Origin: a virus
Reading direction: 5' to 3' (one strand)
IMG/VR virus record: IMGVR_UViG_3300025000_000149
Coordinates: 1-50,253 of that record
Length of the DNA stretch: 50,253 bases
Part shown: piece by piece, positions 8,901 through 19,100 of the stretch
How the letters are laid out: each line of letters begins with the position of its first letter
How positions within the stretch are numbered: the stretch's first letter is position 1
The notes under the pieces: model-generated
Seen by the model: only the letters and a program-made list of their open reading frames with translations
Told to the model about the DNA's origin: nothing
The model's database searches: none
Translations under genes and position numbers: made by a program

Positions 8901-8922
8901 AAGGGGGTCTAAAAGCCCCCTT
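8901..8922 (+). terminator. Rho-independent terminator after the decoration gene
   Basis: AAGGGGG (8901-8907) pairs with CCCCCTT (8916-8922), followed by ATTTA. With the hairpin at 8410 it brackets the decoration gene, so coat and decoration transcripts may be made at levels different from downstream genes. Confidence 0.65.
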
Positions 8923-8951
8923 ATTTACACTATCTCTTAGGAGTTTATTAT

Positions 8952-9314
8952 ATGTCACAAGTAATGATGCGTAAAAAAGGTACACAAATTGTTTGTCCTT
9001 ATGATGCAGTAAAGTTTAAAGAATATGGTTGGTATGAGATGTATGAACCATTGATTCAAAAAGAGACTATTGCAGTGAAGATTGAAGAAGAAAAGAAAGA
9101 GATTGTAGAAGAAAAACGAAGTGGTTTTAATCACATGAATGACGAAGACAAAATTCAGAGTATTAAGAATGCTATTGCTATTATTCCACCTAATATTTTT
9201 GTAAATTATCAGGGACGTATGCAACCTAAACTCTCAGATGTAGAGGCTATTGTAGGGTTTAAGATGAATAGTAAAATGCTTCAAGAGGCTCTTAATTTTA
9301 ATATAGAGGAGTAA
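8952..9314 (+). CDS. 120-residue protein, unknown (head-completion region)
   Basis: TTAGGAG precedes the ATG. The N-terminus (QIVCPYDAVKFKEYGWYEMYEP) looks globular, the middle (residues about 45-60) is a Lys/Glu helix, and the C-terminal half is helical. It lies between decoration protein and adaptor. Not recognised. Confidence 0.65.
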   Translation: MSQVMMRKKGTQIVCPYDAVKFKEYGWYEMYEPLIQKETIAVKIEEEKKEIVEEKRSGFNHMNDEDKIQSIKNAIAIIPPNIFVNYQGRMQPKLSDVEAIVGFKMNSKMLQEALNFNIEE

Positions 9315-9319
9315 TCCCT

Positions 9320-9994
9320 TTGAATTTACGAGAACTAATAGATGAACCACGATCTTTGGCTAGAGATAATGGACGTGTTGATACTGATAGACTTTGGCCT
9401 GATCATGAGATGGTTTATTATGTAAATCGAGTTTATCGTGAATTGGCTAGGGAATGTAAAATTATAAAAGATAGGAATAGTACCCTCTGCTCTATTGCAG
9501 TAGATGGGACAACTACACCTGTTTTAGAAATTAATCTTGACCCACGGATTCTTTCTGTAGAAGCTGCACACTTTGTAACAAAACAAAATGTATTAAGCTT
9601 TAGCTCAGTAAAAACCTTTGAACAAAACCCACTTTGGTATACTTATGTAGGTATTCCAACAAAGTTTTGTCTTGATGCCACAAGCAAAAAACTTACATTT
9701 AATTATTTGATTGATTTTGCTGATACCTTAAAAATACGGGTATCAAGGATGCCTTTAGTACCCCTTGTTAGTGATGTGGATATTCCTGAATTTGAAGAAG
9801 AATATCATGATCATTTTCTTAATGGTATTATGGCTTGGATGTATTCTAAACAGGATGCAGATACTATTGATAAGGTTAAAGCAGAAGAGTACAGACAGAA
9901 ATTTCTTATGGATATAGATAAAATTAAACGTATAGAGATATATGATCGCAATGTTCAAAATCCTTCTAATAACTCCTTACTAGCATTTAGGTAA
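9320..9994 (+). CDS. Head-tail adaptor (connector) protein
   Basis: This 224-residue protein starts with TTG, with GAGGAG 8 bases upstream. It begins MNLRELIDEPRSLARD and has the pattern seen in podovirus adaptor proteins: an N-terminal helix pair with ...WPDHEMVYYVNRVYRELAREC, a beta-rich middle, and C-terminal helices with ...YHDHFLNGIMAWMYSKQDADT. Position after the capsid genes and before the nozzle-like gene supports an adaptor joining portal to tail. Confidence 0.7.
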   Translation: MNLRELIDEPRSLARDNGRVDTDRLWPDHEMVYYVNRVYRELARECKIIKDRNSTLCSIAVDGTTTPVLEINLDPRILSVEAAHFVTKQNVLSFSSVKTFEQNPLWYTYVGIPTKFCLDATSKKLTFNYLIDFADTLKIRVSRMPLVPLVSDVDIPEFEEEYHDHFLNGIMAWMYSKQDADTIDKVKAEEYRQKFLMDIDKIKRIEIYDRNVQNPSNNSLLAFR

Positions 9995-10002
9995 TATAAT
10001 AT

Positions 10003-11496
10003 ATGGCAGATAAAGGTAAAATACTTTTAGATTACACTGGTAAACTATTAGGTGCTAAACTTGCATTTAATGGTATGAGTGCCTTAAATGATGCTGCAAA
10101 TATACCTATTGACGGACCTCTCTGTTACGATATATTAAATTGTGATATAGACAACAGAGGTAATATTAGTAGACGTGATGGTTTAACACTTATTACTAAT
10201 GCTGTGATAACATCAGTTTGGTCAAACGGAACTTACGTTTATTGTGTTTCTGGTGGTAAAATTTGTACTTACAATAATGCTACTACTATTACACCCCTCG
10301 TAAACTCACCAACTGTAAATGTGGTTACTGAGTTTAAACAAGTTAATAATGTAGTGGTATATTCTGATGGTACTAATGTTGGTATTATTGAGGGTACTAC
10401 TTTAACTGCTATTACTACCTCTACTACCTTTGCTAATGATGCTGCAATAGCATCTCATGTGACTACTAACTTACCTGCTAACTTTCAAGCTGCTGCTAGT
10501 AACTTTGAGGTGGATGCTTTTAAACTTACTACTCCTGCGGGTAGGTGTTTAGAGTTTTATGATGGTAAACTTTACTTTGCTATTAATAACTATCTTTATT
10601 GTACAAAAACTTTTGATGTGGAGCATATTGATATTAGATATAATGTTGTAGCTGGCTTCCCTACTAATATAACAATGGTAGCTAAAGTAACAGATGGTTT
10701 ATACGTAGGTACTGCTGATGGTACTTATTTCTTAAGTGGTTCTGCTACTGAACAAGGTGGCTTCTCCCAAGAACAAATATCTAAATTTGGTGTTATTTAC
10801 GGTTCTAATATTACTTATCAGAGTGAAAATTCTAAGGCAACAGAGGGTGTTAATATAAATGTATATTGGACCTCTACTAATGGTATTTATTCTGGTACTA
10901 GTGGTGGTAAATATAAACACTTGTCTGAAGACCAAGTTAACATGTCTTTAGGTACTACTGCAACTGCCTTACTTAAAACTTTTGGTGAAACACAGCAATA
11001 TATAGTTTGTTTTAATGCTGATGGCAATGATACATATCCTACGTGGGTGGTTAATACTGATACAAGTGCTCATAGTAGGTATTCAAAGTATACCTTTAAA
11101 AGCCTCTATACCTTTAATAACTTATATTATGGTGTTAATGCTAATGGTGTATATCAACTAATAGGTGAAGATGATTTTGGTAGTACTATAGATGCATTTG
11201 CACAGTCACCTATAACTGACTTTGAGAAAACAGAAATAAAAGCTGTTATGTATGCATATTTAAATCTTCGTGCAGATGGTGATATAGGTATAGATTTTAT
11301 TATTGATGAAGAGATTGAGCGTAGTGATTATATGACTAACTTTGATTATAAAGAAGGTTCTCATCGTCGTAAATTTACTTTTCCTAAAGGTCTTAAAGGA
11401 ACTAATTGGCAATTTAAAATTAAAAATATAAATGGTTCATATTTTAAGTTGTTTGATTTTGAACTAAAAGCCGCTACTTTAAAACGTAATATTTAA
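10003..11496 (+). CDS. Tail nozzle-type protein, P22 gp10-like
   Basis: This 497-residue protein is beta-rich, with repeated short motifs such as NGTYVYCVSGGKICTYNN, YDGKLYFAINNYLY and TDGLYVGTADGTYFLSG that read as blades of a beta-propeller. An early segment, DILNCDIDNRGNISRRDG, is typical of phage tail-hub stabilisation proteins. Position after the adaptor is the expected nozzle position. Call by fold pattern and order. Confidence 0.65.
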   Translation: MADKGKILLDYTGKLLGAKLAFNGMSALNDAANIPIDGPLCYDILNCDIDNRGNISRRDGLTLITNAVITSVWSNGTYVYCVSGGKICTYNNATTITPLVNSPTVNVVTEFKQVNNVVVYSDGTNVGIIEGTTLTAITTSTTFANDAAIASHVTTNLPANFQAAASNFEVDAFKLTTPAGRCLEFYDGKLYFAINNYLYCTKTFDVEHIDIRYNVVAGFPTNITMVAKVTDGLYVGTADGTYFLSGSATEQGGFSQEQISKFGVIYGSNITYQSENSKATEGVNINVYWTSTNGIYSGTSGGKYKHLSEDQVNMSLGTTATALLKTFGETQQYIVCFNADGNDTYPTWVVNTDTSAHSRYSKYTFKSLYTFNNLYYGVNANGVYQLIGEDDFGSTIDAFAQSPITDFEKTEIKAVMYAYLNLRADGDIGIDFIIDEEIERSDYMTNFDYKEGSHRRKFTFPKGLKGTNWQFKIKNINGSYFKLFDFELKAATLKRNI

Positions 11497-11499
11497 GTA

Positions 11500-13626
11500 A
11501 TGGTAATTATTAATACTACAGATATACCTTCTGAAACAGTAAACCCCCTTGCGCAACAAGTATATATAGCCTTATCTAAACGTAATATATCTCGACCCTC
11601 TAAAAAAGCCCTCTCTCTTACAATAGGTACTTTAAGTGATATACCCATCTATATTGTAGATTTTGCTAAAGAACCTAAAAATGATAAAATAATAATTGTT
11701 AATGCTAATCCCTTTGTTATAACTAATGCAGTTAATGAAGAGGTTACTGGTGATTTATACCCTACCTTGTATTGGAAGGGTGGTGTGGCTCCTTTTGTAA
11801 TTAAGCTTGTTTATCAAAGTGTAGATGGTAATACTATTATATACGATGTAGATACTATGAATGTAAATATAGATGATAATCTTACTGATGGTACTGGTGA
11901 TATTACATATCAACGTGATTATATTATGATGAAAAAGGTTGAGGAAGATGGTTGGTGGGTTGATGATTTAGAGATAGAAGATTTAAACCATAAAAATGCT
12001 ATTGGTCTACAGATTACTGATGATTTAGGACGCACTTTATTTGCTCCTTTTAAACCAGATACGGCGACTATATATACTGAATATGGACCAGAAACATGGT
12101 GTGTGCCAACGATACATTGGGCGCAACCAAGCCCTATTACCTATGGTGAAGCACTTACTGTTGGGACTGAATTGGCAGCATATACGCATATCCCCGGAAC
12201 AAGCACAGCATTACCGGGGGAATTTTTTTATTGGTTAGATGCGGCTTATACTACTCCCGCTGAAAATGTAGTACCTAATGCAAACACAGGCTTGCCTCTA
12301 TATACAACTTTCCAAGCAACTGATGATGTACACTACCATTTAGCTGAATATGAGACTGGTATTGTAGTTAATAAGGCTACACCTAATATTCTATGGTCAC
12401 ACCCACAATCTGTTGATTATAATGCATATTATAATGTATCACTTATTAGTACTGATACTTCAGGAGTAGCAACTTTTAATCCACCAAATAATACACATAT
12501 TACTGCAATGGGTGATTTTACTGGTTCAATTACTTTTACCCCTACTGATCTTAATAATTATAATATTGTAAATGATTCTTATACGATACATGTAAATAAG
12601 ATTGCAGCTACTATATCCATTACAGCAGGTTTAACTCAAACATGGAGTTCAAGTGAGCCTTTTTATGGTGTTAGTATTAATACAACACCAAGTGGTCTTA
12701 CTTATGGTGTAACTTATGATGGTAGTACACAAGCACCTACTATGCCGGGAACTTATAATGTAGTTGCTTGGGTTATTGATAATATTTATGAGGGTACAAC
12801 TTCAGATAATATGGTAGTTAATAAGGCTACACCTGTATTTACTGATGTTGATGATATTACTGGTACATACCCAGCAGATGTTAGTCAAGGGTATATTACA
12901 TCTAGTTCAGGTGCTACTGTAACACTAAGTACTTCTAATTCTACGGTATGTACAGTTTTGGGTAATATGTATCAAACAACTACTAATGCAGGTGATTGTT
13001 TGATTACTGCAAGTTGTGCTGCAACTGATACTTATGCGGCTGCTAATAACATAACTGTTATTGGTATTAGTATAGCAAAAGCTAACCAAACTATATCAGT
13101 ATATACTACAAGTGGTACTTGTCAAGTTGGTAATTATGGTTCTTCTCTGACTGTTGGCGGAGCATCAGGTAATCCTGTAATACTATCATCAAGTAATGAA
13201 GCTATTGCCACTATTTCAGGTTCAAATATTTACGGTGTATCTCGTGGTACTGTAACTATTTATGGAAATCAAGCAGGGAATAGTAATTATAATGCTGCAC
13301 CACAAGTTAATATGGGTAACTTTATAGTTAAGGATTGGGTTACTCTTGCAGAATATACATGTGGACAGATTTCAGTATTACAATATTGGATAGGTAATGG
13401 TTATTGGTCAGCCCTTGGAACTTATATAAGAAAAGTTGATCCAACTGGAACAATGGCTGTTACATGGGGGTATTCATATAATAATACTGCTGGTACTCAT
13501 TCTGCTGCTGTTGTTCCTGATTTACTTGATATAACAAGTACACAATTAAATAATTGGGCTTGGAATGGTGCTCAAGGACTTAGTTATGATGATATTCATA
13601 TTCTTAAGGTAGAAAAATATATGTAA
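11500..13626 (+). CDS. Virion protein with MBG/Ig-like repeats
   Basis: This 708-residue protein has a unique N-terminal region (about 1-195), then at least two MBG/Ig-like repeats that each end in VNKATP or VNKIAA (about residues 196-445), then further Ig-like segments with Ser/Thr-rich sequence, and a distinct C-terminal domain (about 610-708, DWVTLAEYTCGQ...). Such repeats usually act as spacers or adhesive domains on the virion surface. It starts 3 bases after the nozzle stop with no strong ribosome site, so translation is probably coupled. Confidence 0.65.
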   Translation: MVIINTTDIPSETVNPLAQQVYIALSKRNISRPSKKALSLTIGTLSDIPIYIVDFAKEPKNDKIIIVNANPFVITNAVNEEVTGDLYPTLYWKGGVAPFVIKLVYQSVDGNTIIYDVDTMNVNIDDNLTDGTGDITYQRDYIMMKKVEEDGWWVDDLEIEDLNHKNAIGLQITDDLGRTLFAPFKPDTATIYTEYGPETWCVPTIHWAQPSPITYGEALTVGTELAAYTHIPGTSTALPGEFFYWLDAAYTTPAENVVPNANTGLPLYTTFQATDDVHYHLAEYETGIVVNKATPNILWSHPQSVDYNAYYNVSLISTDTSGVATFNPPNNTHITAMGDFTGSITFTPTDLNNYNIVNDSYTIHVNKIAATISITAGLTQTWSSSEPFYGVSINTTPSGLTYGVTYDGSTQAPTMPGTYNVVAWVIDNIYEGTTSDNMVVNKATPVFTDVDDITGTYPADVSQGYITSSSGATVTLSTSNSTVCTVLGNMYQTTTNAGDCLITASCAATDTYAAANNITVIGISIAKANQTISVYTTSGTCQVGNYGSSLTVGGASGNPVILSSSNEAIATISGSNIYGVSRGTVTIYGNQAGNSNYNAAPQVNMGNFIVKDWVTLAEYTCGQISVLQYWIGNGYWSALGTYIRKVDPTGTMAVTWGYSYNNTAGTHSAAVVPDLLDITSTQLNNWAWNGAQGLSYDDIHILKVEKYM

Positions 13627-13697
13627 TTAAGAATAGATATATTAATATTATGTTAATATAGAAGTTATAAAATATAATTAACTAAAGGGATATAAAT

Positions 13698-14726
13698 ATG
13701 CCTATATCTACACCAGCAAATCTTGCAGATTCTAATGCCGTATATATTAGTGCGATGCAATCAGCAGCAGGTACAGCGGTAACTAATTTAAATACATATG
13801 CATCTAGTTGGACAAATACTACTATAAGTGCAATTTCCCCTGCTGTTACATTGGGTACATACCCTACTGGTGAGGTTGCACTATTACCCACATATACACC
13901 TATAGATTTTACTCCTGTAACAATACCAACGCTACCAGATGCACCTAGTCTTACTGGTGGTACTACCCCTTTGTGGAATGAAACTTATTGGTCAAATCTC
14001 AAGACACTTATTACTAATTTTACTGGTAGTGTAACTTCATCTACTAATCTTGATACTGTTATAACTAATTTAACGACTGATCAAGGTAAATTAAATACTG
14101 CAATGTACGCGGCTGATCTTGAACGTAAGCAACAGGCTCTTAGAGATGCTTATAGTGCAGCTAACTCTGCTACGGGAGCAAAGGGCTTCACTTTCCCTAA
14201 CAGCATGTCCAATGCCCTTAAAATGGATGCACAACAAAAGTTTCAATTTGATCTTTCCCAAACTGCTCGTGATCTTATTAAAGGTATTTTTGAGTGGGCT
14301 AAATCTAATTGGCAATTTACTATTTCACAAGGTGTTTCGGCCCATAACTCTGATGCCGAATTTAATACACGATACTTAAGTGCTATAACACAAGCATATG
14401 CAAATACTTTAAATGGGCTTCTTTCTATTTATAAAACTGAGACTGATGTTCTTATGTTACAAGTAGATACTAAAGTTAAGGAATATAATTTTTATTTAGA
14501 GAAGATTAAAGTAAAAGCAGAGATAGTAAATATTGAAGATAAAGCTAAATTAGCTAAGTTTGCAGAAGACATTAAAAATGCTGCTACTGCCGCTGAGATA
14601 ACTTTAAAAGCTAATCATGATAATGCTGCAAATAAGATTGCTGCTGGTACAGCGATTATGCAGGGAGCATCATCAATAGCTGCATCAACATCTAATATAG
14701 CAATAGGTATGCTACCTACAGCATAA
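13698..14726 (+). CDS. Virion-associated protein, coiled-coil
   Basis: This 342-residue protein has a Thr/Pro-rich N-terminal 90 residues and then long Ala/Lys/Asp helices, including a run from about residue 250 to 305 rich in Lys and Glu. Such a layout fits an internal or needle-like virion protein. AAAGGG lies 8-10 bases before the ATG. Its place directly before two probable ejection proteins supports a virion role. No family named. Confidence 0.55.
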   Translation: MPISTPANLADSNAVYISAMQSAAGTAVTNLNTYASSWTNTTISAISPAVTLGTYPTGEVALLPTYTPIDFTPVTIPTLPDAPSLTGGTTPLWNETYWSNLKTLITNFTGSVTSSTNLDTVITNLTTDQGKLNTAMYAADLERKQQALRDAYSAANSATGAKGFTFPNSMSNALKMDAQQKFQFDLSQTARDLIKGIFEWAKSNWQFTISQGVSAHNSDAEFNTRYLSAITQAYANTLNGLLSIYKTETDVLMLQVDTKVKEYNFYLEKIKVKAEIVNIEDKAKLAKFAEDIKNAATAAEITLKANHDNAANKIAAGTAIMQGASSIAASTSNIAIGMLPTA

Positions 14727-14736
14727 GGAGAAGTAA

Positions 14737-16131
14737 ATGGCTAATAATCAATATGAAGATACTTTCAAAGGTAACTTTAATCAACATCCTATCTTAGGTA
14801 GTCTTACTGCTGGTATAGCCCCTGCTATTGCTACTGTGGGTGGGAAGTTTCTAAATACAATGACTTATCAACCAACACCAGAACAAAAGGCTATTAATGA
14901 TAAGGCTTTTACAGATGGCGTTGCTGCTAGGTTCAATGGTAGTATTGGTTCTTCTCCGGGTTCTACTCGTATTGGTGTACCCACCCCTGCTGGTACTGCC
15001 CCTATTGTTTCATTAAACTTTGGAGGTAGTAATATACCTAAAACAGATTTACCAGTAATCTCTGATAGAAATGCTCTTCCAACAAAACCCTCTATAACTT
15101 CTACAGTGAGAGTAACACCCAAACCTAAAGTACAAAGTACTACTAAAAGAGTTAGTGATAAACCTAAAGTTGCAAAATCAACTAATGATATAGCTACACC
15201 AAGGGGTTTACAAACTCCCGGTTTTACTATTCCCGGTGTAGACCCTAAGATAACACACCTTCCTGTAGGTGCTGGTAGTGGTTATGAGGATTATAGTACA
15301 CAAGGGGTGGAGACTTATTTACCCCCTTCTGGTGGTGGTATAGCTACAGATGGTGAGAATACTTATTTCCTTCGGGGTAACACTCCACTAGAACAAGAAA
15401 AGATTGCTACACAACCTACAGCAATACAAGCACCTGTTGGTACAACTTTTGAAAATGACCCATCTTATGCTGATCAAAGACGCTGGCAACAGCAACAGGA
15501 TATTGCTGCTCTTGTACCTAAAGATGAAGAACTCGCTAAAACTGCTTGGGGTGCTAGATATGGTGCTGGTGTAGATGCAAAGCGTGTAGCTCTTATAGAG
15601 AATCAACAGAAGCTAAGTATAGACCAACAGAATGCTAATAATAGTCAGGAGTATAATAAAGGTAAGTTAGCTATAGATAGTGCACTACTTCCCGGTCAGA
15701 TACAAGAACAAGGGTCAAAACTTGCTAATGAGTCGCTTATACGAGAATTATCTATAAGTAAACACCCACTTGAAATGAGTAAAATCAAGGCCGAGATAGA
15801 AGAACTTGTTGGTAGAGGAGAGTATAGAAAGGCTCAAGTACTTATTCAAAAACATGCTATAGATGCAAAATTAAAGGCAATGACAGTACAAGGTTCTGAT
15901 ACAGATTATTTTGACCCCGGTAAATATAATGGCACTATTGAACTTATTAAATTGATGGATTCTCAATTAAGTCTCTTAGATAAGGATAGTCCAGAAGCAA
16001 AAGATTTAATTGCTAATAGGAATTTACAAATGTCTCAACTTGCAGTATATAGAAATAAACCATCAAAACCTGCTCTTGTTAAAGAGTCATATATGCCAGT
16101 ACAAACTGCTAACACAGGAGATATTTACTAA
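14737..16131 (+). CDS. Probable internal virion protein
   Basis: This 464-residue protein has a Gly/Ala-rich, weakly hydrophobic N-terminal segment (about 18-38), a long Pro/Thr/Lys-rich linker (about 85-190), and a Gln-rich helical C-terminal half. AAGGAG precedes the ATG and its stop overlaps the giant gene as TAATG. The position and disorder suggest an ejection protein packaged with the genome, like T7 gp14-gp16. Function inferred. Confidence 0.5.
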   Translation: MANNQYEDTFKGNFNQHPILGSLTAGIAPAIATVGGKFLNTMTYQPTPEQKAINDKAFTDGVAARFNGSIGSSPGSTRIGVPTPAGTAPIVSLNFGGSNIPKTDLPVISDRNALPTKPSITSTVRVTPKPKVQSTTKRVSDKPKVAKSTNDIATPRGLQTPGFTIPGVDPKITHLPVGAGSGYEDYSTQGVETYLPPSGGGIATDGENTYFLRGNTPLEQEKIATQPTAIQAPVGTTFENDPSYADQRRWQQQQDIAALVPKDEELAKTAWGARYGAGVDAKRVALIENQQKLSIDQQNANNSQEYNKGKLAIDSALLPGQIQEQGSKLANESLIRELSISKHPLEMSKIKAEIEELVGRGEYRKAQVLIQKHAIDAKLKAMTVQGSDTDYFDPGKYNGTIELIKLMDSQLSLLDKDSPEAKDLIANRNLQMSQLAVYRNKPSKPALVKESYMPVQTANTGDIY

Positions 16132-19100
16132 TGCCTACATGGGAAGAAATTTTAGCTCAATTAGAATCAGGTACTAATCCTAATACTACAGTTATGCAAA
16201 AGGTTCCTCTTACTAAAAGACCTCCTGCACCAATTGACTTTCCTGCTTATGTTCCTACTCCACCAGAACCAGAGAAAGTTGGTGCTCTACGTTCTATTGC
16301 GGGTAATGTTGTATCTGGTGCTCTCCAAGGAACTGTTGGTACTGCTGGTAGGCTTATTGAGGGTGGTCTTCGACATGGTTTAGGGGCTACTGATCTTGCT
16401 GAAACCTATCGTCAAGGTAATGAAGGTTTTGAAGAGTGGGTGCATGATACCTTCACTAAGGATAACCTTCAAACCAAAGATATTAACGGGGTGGGTTCTG
16501 CTCTTAGATATATAGGTGAAAACGTTGGTAACTTTGCTGGTCAAATGCTCCCATCTATTTTTCTTATGGGTGGTGTTGGTGGCATAGCATCTCGTGCTGC
16601 TCTGAAGAGTGCTATTGCTGGTGGTATGGAAAAAGAAGCTGCTATTGCCTACGCTCAGAAGATGGGTGAGCGTGCTGTAATTGGTGCTGCTACAGTGAGT
16701 GAAGGTGCTCAAGAGGGTGGTATCATTTATGGGATGCAAGGTAAAAATATAGAAGAAGGTAAACAAGAGGATTATAATCATCTTCAAGGTATTGCTGGTA
16801 CTAGTGCTGCCGCTGCCCTTGGTGCAGGTAGTACAATATATAATATGGGTCGTTTAGGTCTTACAAAAGCTTTAGGGGCATCTGGTGTTAAAGAAGGTGT
16901 AGAAGAATTAGGTAAAAAAATTAGTGCTAAAACACTTCTCACACAACCCTTTGTTGGTGCTCTTTCAGAAGGTGTTCAAGAGAGTGCTCAAACACTTGCA
17001 GAAAACTATGGTGCTACTAATAAGGTATTGGCTGATGGTGAAACCTTAACTCCATATAATGCTTTACGTACTGGTACTGCTGCCCTTACGGGTGGTATGC
17101 TTGGTGGAGATGTACTACAACCTACCCTGCGTAATGAAATGTTTGAATCTGGTGCTGCTGGTGCAGCGGGTGGTTTTGGTCTTGGTGCTATAGGTGCTGC
17201 TGGTAAGGGTACTATACAAGCACTAGCTACCCCACCTAAAGTTATATCTACTGATGCTACCTCTATTGGAGATAATAAAACTGGTACTACTATAGTAGAG
17301 GAGACTAAAGCTGGTCTTGGGTCTAATCAGGAAGTTCAAGGTATCCTTGGTCTGCCTACAGAAGGTGGTCTTGTAGGTGGTTTGCTTGGCAGCGAGGAAA
17401 ACATCCTCAATCCTGAACTTATTAAACAAGGTAATCCAACTTCAGCAGTTGCAAAAGCAGCTAAGTTTAAATCCATACTAGAAACACAACTTAAGAATAT
17501 TCCTGCTGATGCTGATTTCCAAAAGAACTTTGATAAGATTCTTAATAATGCTATTACTACGGCTAATCCTGCTACCCTACAACAGGCTTATACTACAGGT
17601 CAGGATACTACGCCTATAGAGTACGCTTATTTTGTTAAGGATGCTCTCGCTAACAATCCTGTTTATGCTAATGCATATAATAATAATAGTAAAATACAAG
17701 GGGAGAAGCGTAAGCAAGAAGCTCTTCAAAAGAAAGTAGCTAAAGAAGCTCCTCAGACTCGTTCTAACGCCTCCGAAGGTATACAAACAAGTCTTCCTAT
17801 TGATAATTATATTAATAGTACTGATGGGCATGTAAGTGCGTATAATGATGATATAGCACTTAAGAGAGAACAAGCACAACAAGAAGAGATTGCTAATATG
17901 TCTAGTGGGTCACAAATAGGTATGTTTGGTGATCATACTGATAATACTGAAACAAAAGAAAGTAATATTGATTTTCCCACAAGGGATGCGGCTAAAGAAG
18001 CTATTACATCTACTATTACTAATCTTAAAAGCTTAGTTAGTAAACGTAAAGGTATAACTGCGGAAGAAAAGGTTGTTGCTCGTCAGCAAATAAAAGATTT
18101 AACTAATAAAATTGCAAAACAATACACTTCTTGGACACAACCAGAACTTAATTTTAACCCTGTTGAAGAATTAAAAATTGTACAAGAGCATAAAGAGACT
18201 GTACAAGGTTTACATGATCTTGTTACTAATGATGTAATTACTCCTGATGAAGCAACATTGTTACAGCATACACTTACTGACCAAGCTGTAGAGCACCCTA
18301 TTGTTCCCCCTAAAGGTAAATTAGAGAAAAAACCACCTACGGTGAAAGTAAAACAAAAGCGGGATATAATTAAGAAGGTAGAGCCTGTTATTGCTCCTGA
18401 AGTAAAAGTTGAGTCTAAAGTAACACCTACGGCTATTACACCTAAAAAGGAGAGTAAATTAGATAAGGCGGCAAGGGAGCGTAAGGAAGCTAAAGAAGCT
18501 GAAGCAGTAGTTGTTGAAGAAGCACCTAAAAAGAGTAAAACCAAAGTAACTGAAAAGGGTCAAGAATCTACACACCCTGATTTTACCGAAGATGAAGCAC
18601 AAGCACTTGTAAAAACTTTACTTGGTAATAAAGCTGAATTAGAAATAGTTGACGCTGATTATATTATTGCAACTGACCCCAATGGCAATATTGTACGAAT
18701 TTCTGCACAAGCTATAGGTAAATTTATTCAGGTTGCTTCTGGTTCTGCAACTCTTTATGAGAACGTGCGTCATGAGGCTATACATGTAGCTAGGACTCTT
18801 GGTATTATTAATGATAAAGAGTGGAAAGTATTACAACTTAAAGCTAATAAATGGATAAAAGATTTTGGTATTGAAGATCGTTATAAGGGATTTACAAAAG
18901 AAGAGTTACAAGAAGAAGCGATTGCCAGAGCCTTTGAAATTAATCCAAAGGATAATACCATTTTTGGTAAGCTTAAGAACTTCTTTGAAAAAATTGTTAA
19001 TACTCTCAAAGGTCTTGGTTTTAACTCATCAAAGTCAGTATTTAGTAAATTTGAATCCGGTGCTTATGCATCTCGTTCAGTAAATAAGACTCTTGATCTT

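Noticed and set aside
13682-13891. Minus-strand ORF across the start of gene 13698
   Set aside because: It is the antisense shadow of the virion gene, with no ribosome site and no terminator.
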